From Armatimonadia bacterium (lineage in GTDB: Bacteria > Armatimonadota > Zipacnadia > Zipacnadales > JABUFB01), in contig JBDKVB010000148.1 of the NCBI GenBank assembly GCA_039679385.1, positions 1 through 37,236 of the forward strand: DNA of 37,236 bases, written 5' to 3'. The position numbers were made by a program, and so were the translations under genes. Below, piece after piece: positions 7,902-14,601 of the stretch (positions within the stretch are counted from its first letter, which is position 1; each line of letters starts with the position of its first letter). The notes below the pieces were generated by a model that saw only the letters and a list, made by a program, of their open reading frames with translations, was not told the origin of the DNA and did not search any database.

Positions 7902-7907
7902 TGGTGG
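7880..7907 (-). terminator. Terminator hairpin sharing its stem with the ssrA 3' end
   Basis: CCACCATCTCC (minus 7907-7897), loop ATTCTC, GGAGATGGTGG (minus 7890-7880): a perfect 11-bp stem followed by TTTGCTG. The left arm contains the CCACCA of the mature tmRNA 3' end (7902-7907). The U-tract is short (three T), so termination may be partial. Confidence 0.65.
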
Positions 7908-8251
7908 AGGCGGCGGGAATTGAACCCGCGTCCGAAAAGGGGACCACCAGAGCATCTACGAGCGTAGCGTCCGTTTGGTTTTCGCCGGGAAGACCCACGG
8001 ACGCAAGGTTCCGCTCGGCTAGCCCGTTACCTGATTCCCCGGCCCTTTAGCGGGCGGTTATGGCCTGGGTATCCGACCTGGATAATGTCCCGGGGGGTCG
8101 GGTCGGAGAAGACCCCGGGGGACATAGCGGACTATGCCGCTAGTGCCAAGGGTTGGTTGGCGTTTGTCGTTTTCCCGCGTTTAACGAGATTACGGGGATC
8201 TCGGCTCGCAGCCCTGACGCTCCTGCCTCCCCGTCGAGACCAATCGCCCCC
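7902..8251 (-). ncRNA. ssrA: Transfer-messenger RNA (tmRNA)
   Basis: A one-piece 350-nt tmRNA that rescues stalled ribosomes with SmpB. The 5' end GGGGGCGATTGGTCTCGACGGGG and the 3' end GGTTCAATTCCCGCC...CCACCA are the canonical termini. The 7-bp acceptor stem GGGGGCG/CGCCTCC includes the G3-U70 wobble pair that specifies charging by alanyl-tRNA synthetase, and the CCA is genome-encoded. The tag reading frame lies at 8132-8176. The downstream segment is rich in GC stems (for example CCCCCGGGGTC / GACCCCCCGGG), consistent with the pseudoknots. It has its own promoter (8267-8295), and a terminator overlaps its 3' end. Confidence 0.98.
8132..8176 (-). other. tmRNA proteolysis-tag reading frame
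   Basis: The frame reads GKTTNANQPLALAA followed by TAG. Setting the resume codon at GGG (8176-8174) gives 14 residues matching the B. subtilis tag GKTNSFNQNVALAA in length and at 9 positions, including the ALAA degron for ClpXP. The resume codon is set by this similarity, not by direct evidence. Confidence 0.85.
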
Positions 8252-8266
8252 ACAAGCGCCACTATC

Positions 8267-8295
8267 AGTATACCCTTTGGACCGTCTCCAGTCAA
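8267..8295 (-). promoter_or_regulatory. Sigma70 promoter of ssrA
   Basis: Minus strand TTGACT (8290-8295), a 17-bp spacer, TATACT (8267-8272): one mismatch in each hexamer. The mature 5' G is 15 nt after the -10, leaving a short 5' leader to be removed, probably by RNase P. Confidence 0.8.
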
Positions 8296-8338
8296 CGAAG
8301 GTTCCTCTTCGTGGCCAGAACTGGACCCAGGGGCCCGC

Positions 8339-9877
8339 CTACTGCCTCCGCTCGAAAACCGCCATCCGCTCCGCACCCGGCACAGTCACGCGCCGGTAAG
8401 GCCCCTTCTCCACGTAGTCGGCCAGGTAGCTTGCCGCCGGCGTCCGACGGTTCAGAGGGTTGTTGAGCGACAGCTCCCCACCGAACACGAAGAACCGCGG
8501 CGGATGGGCGGCCAACCCCGCCTGCATCTCCGGCCACCATGACGCATGATCCTGGTAGTGAAGGTTCACGTGACGGCACGGTGAGCGCCGGTCGGCGTAG
8601 ATATACACGGCCTGCGAGTAGTTGTCCCCGGCGCAGAAGACCGTGTCCTCCGGCCCGCTTCGCTCGGCCACGTACTCCCCGACGATTCGGCCGTAGTTGG
8701 TGAAGGGCCCCTTCAGGAGGTAGCTCACTCCCCGCTTCGCCACCGGGACCTCAGCGACAAGGTACCCGCCGAGCAGGACCACCAGCACCAGCCACGCAGG
8801 CCCTCGGCGACGAGTTCCAGCTCCCCGAGGCTCCCCGCCCTCGAATCGACGCCACAGCCACGAGAACCCCAGGCCTCCTGCAACCGCCACCGGGGCCATC
8901 AGCGTCACCAGGTGATGCCCATAGCGCGGGCCGGTGAGCACCGGCGACAGCAGCGCCAGCACCAGCCAGACGCCCAGCGACAGACGGGCCTGCCGCGGCA
9001 TCTCGCGCCACGACCAGCCAACCAGCGCCACGAGCCCCACCACGAGCAACGCACCGTCCCGGAGGAAGGGAAGCCAGTTGTGCAGCGCCTGAAGCCGGGA
9101 GAAGTCGCTGTAGCCACTGGTGCCCCGCAGAACCGCCAGGTACCCAACCTCGAGCAGGCCCGACAGGTCCCCAAGCCGCGCGAAGTAGGCCACCACCGCA
9201 CCCATGACCACCACGAGGCCCAGCACTCCCCAGCTCACTGCCACGACTCCGGGGTGAGTGCCTCTCCCCTCTTCCGCCTCCCGGGATTCACTGACGCCCC
9301 GCAATCCCAGCGCGACCAGGATCGCCAGGGCCTCCAGGGCTCCCGTCTGCTTGAATAGGAGTCCGCCTGCCGCGCAGACCCCTGCCATCAGCGCAGACCA
9401 GGGCCCGCTGCCCAGGATCGCGCAGAGCATGCCCCAGGTTGCCGCGAGCGCGACCCAGGGCTCAGTGCAGGCAACGGGATCGCCCACCGTCGGCGATCCA
9501 GCCCACAGGACATAGCCCAGGGCCGCTATCAGGCCGGTCCGGTAGTCCCTGAGCCGCACTCCCAGCCATAGCAGTCCCAGCCCCGTTGCGAACACAGCCA
9601 GCGCCGTCGCAAGCCGCGCCGCATTCACGTTCGCCGTTCCCAGGGCCCACATCGCCGCGAACAGCGCATAGATCCCGGGAGGCTTGGACTCGAACACCGC
9701 CTGGTAGGGAGAGACCCCATGCAGCGCCCACTCCCGGCCACCGTAGGACCACTCGGTCTCGTCACTCACGAAGGGGTAACCGCAAAGAGGAGCACGCGAC
9801 AGCACGGCCGCGGCGAGCAGAACCGCGGCCGTCAGCCAGAGACGCTTGTTTGTGCCAACTCTGGGTTGTACACTCAT
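8339..9877 (-). CDS. ArnT/PMT-type (GT39-like) membrane glycosyltransferase
   Basis: A 512-residue polytopic protein with about ten hydrophobic helices. Near the first external loop it has the acidic pair and context typical of the GT-C fold (PFVSDETEWSYGGREWALHGVSPYQ), followed by ESKPPGIYALFAAMWALG, the characteristic KPP(G) element of ArnT/PMT_2 proteins. These enzymes transfer sugars from polyprenyl-phosphate donors to lipids or proteins on the outer face of the inner membrane. The C-terminal 110 residues are a soluble domain (GPEDTVFCAGDNYSQAVYIYADRRSP...) that probably lies in the periplasm. Acceptor and sugar cannot be predicted. The start is ATG at 9877, with only a weak GCGAAG upstream. 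It diverges from the esterase gene, and the 123-bp gap shows no clear promoter. Confidence 0.85.
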   Translation of the reverse strand: MSVQPRVGTNKRLWLTAAVLLAAAVLSRAPLCGYPFVSDETEWSYGGREWALHGVSPYQAVFESKPPGIYALFAAMWALGTANVNAARLATALAVFATGLGLLWLGVRLRDYRTGLIAALGYVLWAGSPTVGDPVACTEPWVALAATWGMLCAILGSGPWSALMAGVCAAGGLLFKQTGALEALAILVALGLRGVSESREAEEGRGTHPGVVAVSWGVLGLVVVMGAVVAYFARLGDLSGLLEVGYLAVLRGTSGYSDFSRLQALHNWLPFLRDGALLVVGLVALVGWSWREMPRQARLSLGVWLVLALLSPVLTGPRYGHHLVTLMAPVAVAGGLGFSWLWRRFEGGEPRGAGTRRRGPAWLVLVVLLGGYLVAEVPVAKRGVSYLLKGPFTNYGRIVGEYVAERSGPEDTVFCAGDNYSQAVYIYADRRSPCRHVNLHYQDHASWWPEMQAGLAAHPPRFFVFGGELSLNNPLNRRTPAASYLADYVEKGPYRRVTVPGAERMAVFERRQ

Positions 9878-10000
9878 CTTCGCATCGTCGTCGGAGGCCG
9901 TGACCGGACCTCGGCTCGTCGCTTCTGTCCGGCAGGTAACGGCCGGCCGACCGTGGAAGCTTCGCTCCCGTCACTCCAGACTGATCTGAAAGGAACGGCC

Positions 10001-10822
10001 ATGTCAGGCAATTCGCTGCTTCTCCCGCCCGAACCTCTGCCGCTGTACCCCGGGGAGGCGCCCGGTCTCACGGAAGTCGACCAGCAGGAAGTCCCGACCA
10101 TCATCCCCTTCCTCCTGCGCGAGCCGACCTGCCCCGGCTGCGTCATCGTCTGCCCGGGCGGCGGCTACTCCTGCCGCGCACCGCATGAGGCGGACCCGAT
10201 CGCCCAGAGGTTCAACGCTGCCGGCATTTCGGCCTGCGTCTGCCACTACCGCGTGGCGCCCTACCGCTATCCGCGTCCTCAGCAGGATGCTCAGCGCGCC
10301 ATCCGCTGGGTGCGCTCACAGGCCGCCGAATGGAACCTCGACCCGCAGCAGATCGCCATCCTCGGGTTCTCCGCCGGAGGACACCTGGTCTCCACCGTCG
10401 GCACTCACTACAACGCCGGGAACCCCGAGGCCGACGACCCGGTAGAGCGCCTGAGCTGCCGCCCCGATGCACTTATCCTGTGCTACGCGGTCATCAGCTT
10501 CGGCCAGTTCCGCCACACGGGTACCATGAAGAACCTCATCGGCGAGAACCCACCCGAGGATCTGCGCCAGTCCCTCTCCAATGAGACGCAGGTCACCGCC
10601 GACACTCCGCCGACCTTCCTGTGGCATACCGCCGAGGATGGTGGAGTTCCGGTCGAGAACAGCCTGCTCTTCGCCGAGGCCCTGAGCCGAAACAAGGTCC
10701 CCTTCGAGCTGCACGTGTACCCTCACGGGCAGCACGGTCTCGGCCTCGCACCGCAGTTCCCCCATGTTGCGACCTGGGCTGGACTGTGCTGCGAGTGGCT
10801 CCACGGGATGTGGGACCGGTAG
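10001..10822 (+). CDS. Alpha/beta hydrolase of the BD-FAE / acetylxylan-esterase-like group
   Basis: A 273-residue esterase-like hydrolase. The oxyanion segment is VIVCPGGGYSCRA (about 48-60). The nucleophile elbow is GFSAGG with Ser124, the acid is Asp213 in WHTAEDGGVPVENS, and the base is His245 in YPHGQHGLGLA. The triad is complete, and the DPQQIAILGFSAGGHL context is typical of the bifunctional feruloyl/acetyl-xylan esterase-like family. No signal peptide is seen, so it is probably cytosolic, removing acyl groups from imported oligosaccharides (inference). GAAAGGA lies 6 nt before the ATG. Transcription ends at the strong hairpin at 10852-10883. Confidence 0.9.
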   Translation: MSGNSLLLPPEPLPLYPGEAPGLTEVDQQEVPTIIPFLLREPTCPGCVIVCPGGGYSCRAPHEADPIAQRFNAAGISACVCHYRVAPYRYPRPQQDAQRAIRWVRSQAAEWNLDPQQIAILGFSAGGHLVSTVGTHYNAGNPEADDPVERLSCRPDALILCYAVISFGQFRHTGTMKNLIGENPPEDLRQSLSNETQVTADTPPTFLWHTAEDGGVPVENSLLFAEALSRNKVPFELHVYPHGQHGLGLAPQFPHVATWAGLCCEWLHGMWDR

Positions 10823-10851
10823 GTCCCGAGCACGCCTGAGCCCAAGACGCT

Positions 10852-10883
10852 AAGCCCCTCCTCGCAAGTCCGGGGAGGGGCTT
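10852..10883 (+). terminator. Rho-independent terminator after the esterase gene
   Basis: AAGCCCCTCC (10852-10861) pairs with GGAGGGGCTT (10874-10883). The stem can extend inward by three pairs to leave a 6-nt loop, and is followed by TCTGTCTGTC. It lies between convergent genes and may also slow transcription from the minus side. Confidence 0.75.
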
Positions 10884-10914
10884 TCTGTCTGTCCTGTCTG
10901 GTCTTGCGCCCTGG

Positions 10915-11772
10915 CTAGGCCCCCGGGATTCGCCGCGCACAGGGGACGCCGGCCTGACACAGACCGCAGCCCATGTTCCGGATCCCGTAGCGCTCGTTGA
11001 TGCCCGGCGTGAAGGAGACGATGTAATCGCGGCATTTCGTCTTCGAGTGGCCCTCAGGCGTGATCGCTCCGCCGGGGCATCGTTCGGCGCAGGCTGTGCA
11101 GCTCCCGTCCGTGTAGAACAGGCAGTTGTCGTGCAGCCCTGGCCTGCGTACCTCACCGGAGGCCAGCTTCGCCTTCGCGACCACACTTCCCAGACGCATC
11201 GCCTTGCCCCGGGGCGTGATGAAGCCGTCGCAGAGCCCGAAGCTCCCCAGACCGGCAGCGTAGGCCACATGCCGCTGTGACCAGTTCGTCGTGATCCCCA
11301 CCTTCTCGTCGTTGAGCCACTGGAACCCCGGGAGAAGGTCGGGAGCCACCGCCTGCACGTCCAGTCTCTTCAACTCGTCCACCAGGTCCACCAGGAGCGC
11401 ATCCCGGTACACCTCGCCGTCCAGACGTGCCAGCGCCCATAGCTCCGAAGGCACCTCCGTCTGCCCGGCATTGCTATCAACGATGGCCCCCGTGAAGGGC
11501 AACACGATCGAGACCACAGATAGCTCCTCGGCAGACGCTGTCTCTCCCGTACCCTCCGCGAAGGCCTCCGCCGGAGTCAGGTGGAAGCTGCCGATCACCT
11601 GCTTGTACTCGCCAAACAGAGGGTCATCCCCACGCACGTAGCCCACGAGCGGGTTCTCATAGATCACCACTTCCGCGTACCGAGGCAGCCGGTTCCGCGG
11701 GTCGCCGGCAAGGTGCCGTGCGACGAACTCCTCAATCTGGGCGCGCAGGCCGTCCTGATCTGCCATGTCCAT
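10915..11772 (-). CDS. QueG-like double [4Fe-4S] protein (epoxyqueuosine reductase-related)
   Basis: 285 residues, related to epoxyqueuosine reductase/COG1600. The central motif RHVAYAAGLGSFGLCDGFITPRGKAMRLGSVV (about 168-198) is the QueG-type substrate/corrinoid region. The ferredoxin-like part has DGSCTACAERCPGGAI (Cys225, 228, 232) and CGLCQAGVPC (Cys269, 272, 278), with further Cys217 and Cys247. The position that is the first Cys of CxxCxxCxxxCP in standard QueG is Asp222 here; Cys217 may replace it. I believe this DGSC variant is typical of a QueG-like branch of unknown function, so true epoxyqueuosine reductase activity is uncertain. The start is ATG at 11772, with AGGGA a few nt upstream; the upstream M14 stop (TAG) adjoins it, so the two are translationally close. 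Confidence 0.82.
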   Translation of the reverse strand: MDMADQDGLRAQIEEFVARHLAGDPRNRLPRYAEVVIYENPLVGYVRGDDPLFGEYKQVIGSFHLTPAEAFAEGTGETASAEELSVVSIVLPFTGAIVDSNAGQTEVPSELWALARLDGEVYRDALLVDLVDELKRLDVQAVAPDLLPGFQWLNDEKVGITTNWSQRHVAYAAGLGSFGLCDGFITPRGKAMRLGSVVAKAKLASGEVRRPGLHDNCLFYTDGSCTACAERCPGGAITPEGHSKTKCRDYIVSFTPGINERYGIRNMGCGLCQAGVPCARRIPGA

Positions 11773-11774
11773 CA

Positions 11775-12992
11775 CTATCCCTTGGGGCGCTTCGTTGTCG
11801 CACGCTTCTTGGCCGTCGGAGCCGGTGGCGGTGTCGGCGGTTCTGCGAGTGTCCGCTGCACCTGCTCTACCACGCCCTGGGCGATTCTCTGGCCGATCTC
11901 ACGGTAGTTCTCTATCGTCAGCAGCAGGTCGCCGCTGAAGGAGTAGGCCGTCTCCACCGAGAACGCGCACAGATCGTGGGCCATGCCGCAGAAGCTCGTG
12001 AAGTTGGGCAACTCCCACCGAGATGGGTAGCGAGCGATTCGGCAGAAGTCCTCCGCCGCGTACTCCGGCTTCAGCTTCCCCTCCACTGCACTTGTCCAGG
12101 CCAGGCAACGCTTGTGCGCCTCGGGAGCATTGTCGGGCTTCTGGGCGAAAACGTAGACCCCCGTGGTCTCAGTCCCACCAGGGGAATGGAAGTCGATCCC
12201 CAGCATGGGCCGGCAGCGTTGCTTCCACCGGGCCACATCACGCTGGTACACCAGGGTCTCATGGCGCATCGGGGTGACTCCCCAGGAGCGGTTCAGGTCA
12301 TAGGGGAAGTTGTCCTTCCCGTAGTCGCCTTGCTCAACCCCATCGATGTTTGTGAAGGGCACAGCCCACACCAGGGGCGCCGCGTCTCCCAGTCTTGCCA
12401 TCTCCCGCAGGAACCCATCGAGTACCCAGGAGCCGGTCGTTTCGCCGGAGTGCTGCCGGGCCACCACGTAGATCCCCGGTCGCTCTCCCTCCGGGAGCCC
12501 GTAGTCGTTGCTCAGCCGCACCAGCGGGCGCGCTCCCTGACTGACACCGATCACGTCGGCCTTCCAGTAGCCCTCGGTGTCGGACAGCGTGCTCTCCAAC
12601 TCCGGCTTGCCGTAGGGGTAGCAGAAGGCGATGTCGACGAAGGTCTGAGGCCGCGCGATCTGCCACACCACCAACTGCCGTCCGTCCGGGAGAGCCTCCA
12701 CCGAAGGTGCCTCGAGGCGTTCCCATTCCCCTTCGTCATAGCGTGCAACCGGTCTCGCGCGAAGGGCCTGCCCCATCCCCAGCATGTTCTCGCTGTGCTT
12801 GAGTACCAGGCGCACGGGTGCCCCGGTCTTCTTGCCCGCTTTGCTTCGTTGCAGGCGGAAGCAGAACCACAGGCTCTCCGGCCCGCCGTGAGGGTCGGCT
12901 GCAAAGGACACCTCTGTCATGCCCTCTCGCTTCTCGATGCAGACATCGCAGGCGTTGCCAAAGGGTATCTTCGTGCTGAGCTCCAAAGCCAT
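11775..12992 (-). CDS. M14-family zinc carboxypeptidase, cytosolic type
   Basis: 405 residues. An N-terminal beta-rich domain (about 1-135) precedes the peptidase domain, as in cytosolic-type M14 carboxypeptidases. Zinc ligands are H181 and E184 (RQHSGE) and H269 (GIDFHSPGG), the substrate-binding segment is DLNRSW (N234, R235), and the catalytic glutamate is E347 (FSVETAYS). There is no signal peptide. The C-terminal 25 residues are Pro/Ala/Lys-rich (PPTPPPAPTAKKRATTKRPKG). A perfect AGGAGGT lies before the ATG. It is the middle gene of a three-gene minus operon with the secreted M14 enzyme and the QueG-like protein. The substrate could be a cell-wall or dietary peptide; the sequence does not decide. 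Confidence 0.92.
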   Translation of the reverse strand: MALELSTKIPFGNACDVCIEKREGMTEVSFAADPHGGPESLWFCFRLQRSKAGKKTGAPVRLVLKHSENMLGMGQALRARPVARYDEGEWERLEAPSVEALPDGRQLVVWQIARPQTFVDIAFCYPYGKPELESTLSDTEGYWKADVIGVSQGARPLVRLSNDYGLPEGERPGIYVVARQHSGETTGSWVLDGFLREMARLGDAAPLVWAVPFTNIDGVEQGDYGKDNFPYDLNRSWGVTPMRHETLVYQRDVARWKQRCRPMLGIDFHSPGGTETTGVYVFAQKPDNAPEAHKRCLAWTSAVEGKLKPEYAAEDFCRIARYPSRWELPNFTSFCGMAHDLCAFSVETAYSFSGDLLLTIENYREIGQRIAQGVVEQVQRTLAEPPTPPPAPTAKKRATTKRPKG

Positions 12993-13041
12993 GGCGGACC
13001 TCCTGGGGCTGTCGACGGCGTCTTGTGATCGCTACGGTTCG

Positions 13042-14280
13042 TTACTGCCCGGTTCCACTTGCGAGTGGCTTAACGCCTCGGTAGTACTGCGCGATGCCCT
13101 TCATCAGGGCCTCGCCCGAGGCCAGGTTCCGTTCCCTCGTGTCGATTATCCCGGCGCCTTCGCACAGCACCGCGGAGATACCGAACTGCGCATGGATCCC
13201 GGCGTCCCACAGCGTCGAGGCGTCCTTGCCCTTCGAGACCGCCAGCTTCTTCACCAAGCCCTGCGGGTCGTTAGCGGCGATGGCGTCCCGCAGCTCCGTC
13301 CAGGGCCCAAGGGTCGTCCCCATCTCCGGCCCCGGCAGCAGGATCGGTTCCACGACTCCGCCCCAGGTATGCATGCTCCAGGCCGAGGTAACCGGGGTCG
13401 GCGAGGCCATCAGGGCCTCGAGGTCATGCTGGCACAGATAGGCCTCGTGGGGCTGCAGTTCCGGACAGCTTCCGCCGGCGCGGTAGGACCGGTTCATATC
13501 CACTCCTTCAGCGTTGACCCGGTACCAGCCCTTTGAAGGCGCGTCGGGGCTCATCATGAGGAGGAAGTGGCAGATGCTCCGCCGGCGGAAGTCGGTGCCC
13601 TCGTCGCTGAGCAGCCAGTTCACCATGGCCACCATGCGCCACTGGGAGTTGTGCTCGCCGGGGTGCTGGTTGGCGAAGTAGTGGACCCAACGCTGCCTGG
13701 GCGGGACGTCCGACTCCGGGTCTGTGATCGTCACGCGGTACAGGTTGCGTCCACCCAGGGACTTGCCGACGATGGTCACCGAGACGTTGGTGTTGCGGCT
13801 CCACTCCTTCACTAGCTGCACCGAGTCCTCATAGGACATCGGGACCTGGTGTCCAACCCAGACGGTGTCCTGCTCGAAGACCGGGAACTGCAGCGTATCC
13901 GCCGTCGCCGCCTTCGCAGTCCCATCCTCCCAGTGGATCGGGTGCCAGTTGGCGCCGTCATAGGACCAGGACATGAAGTACTCGTTCAGCCGCATGGACG
14001 GACCGCCCGGGAAGACCACCTCCAGCCGCAGCGAGTTGCCGCGAGCATGACGCAGAATCCGGAACTGGGCCTTGTTGCACCATTCCGGGTGATTGGGCGC
14101 ATGGCCCAGAATCATCCGGAAATGGTTCGTTCCCAGCTTCTCGATCACAGAGCCTTGGGAGCCGAGCGTGCCGTTGACGTCGAAGTCCTCGACCGTTAGT
14201 TCCTCGGCCTGTACCGTTGTGCTTGCCACGAAGATCACCACGCCTGCGGTTGATAGGAGAGCTATCAGAGCTTTGAGCAT
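13042..14280 (-). CDS. Secreted M14-family zinc carboxypeptidase
   Basis: 412 residues with a signal peptide (MLKALIALLSTAGVVIFVASTTVQA). An N-terminal beta domain (about 30-150) resembles that of the downstream paralog in layout. The peptidase domain has zinc ligands H206 and E209 (NQHPGEH) and H304 (SMHTWGG), the substrate-binding DMNRSYR at 261-267, and the catalytic E374 (AVLCEGAG). All are present, so activity is expected, in the periplasm or outside. GGAGGGG lies 5 nt before the ATG. It is the first gene of the minus operon and lies 49 nt ahead of the cytosolic M14 gene, so external and internal peptide trimming may be coupled (inference). Confidence 0.9.
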   Translation of the reverse strand: MLKALIALLSTAGVVIFVASTTVQAEELTVEDFDVNGTLGSQGSVIEKLGTNHFRMILGHAPNHPEWCNKAQFRILRHARGNSLRLEVVFPGGPSMRLNEYFMSWSYDGANWHPIHWEDGTAKAATADTLQFPVFEQDTVWVGHQVPMSYEDSVQLVKEWSRNTNVSVTIVGKSLGGRNLYRVTITDPESDVPPRQRWVHYFANQHPGEHNSQWRMVAMVNWLLSDEGTDFRRRSICHFLLMMSPDAPSKGWYRVNAEGVDMNRSYRAGGSCPELQPHEAYLCQHDLEALMASPTPVTSAWSMHTWGGVVEPILLPGPEMGTTLGPWTELRDAIAANDPQGLVKKLAVSKGKDASTLWDAGIHAQFGISAVLCEGAGIIDTRERNLASGEALMKGIAQYYRGVKPLASGTGQ

Positions 14281-14601
14281 CTTTGCCCCTCCAGGGAGGC
14301 CCGCGCTAACTACTCAGAGGCCTACACCTTCTCCGGTCGCAGGCCTGAAGGTGCAGCCGTGCAATCTGCCGAAGTGTCCGTTCAGGACAGGAGTCCTTTG
14401 GCGATACTCAGTCCGTCTTCGGCCGCAGGGCCCTGCCGGGGCGAACTGGACTTTCCCGCTGTTCGCCTGCAACCGTGATTCTCCTCCCCTGACATCGCCG
14501 CTCAGGGCCTGGTTCGCCGGGCCCTCAATATCTAGTTTCGCCGACTGACCGCCAGCCCGGTGCCCACATGTCACCGGCTATCCTGACAGGAGGTCCGCTC
14601 C
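14281..14601. other. Divergent intergenic region between the M14 operon and the glycosidase operon
   Basis: These 321 bp must carry promoters for both directions, but I see no confident -35/-10 pair on either strand. The only clear signals are the SD elements at its ends (CCTGGAGGGGC for the minus gene, CAGGAGGT for the plus gene). No gene is supported inside. Confidence 0.5.

Noticed and set aside
7629-8399. Short open frames across ssrA and its flanks
   Set aside because: They run through a structural RNA gene and its promoter and show no protein features.
11718-13028. A 436-codon plus-strand frame opposite the cytosolic M14 gene
   Set aside because: No motifs; the minus strand has all M14 zinc and catalytic residues.
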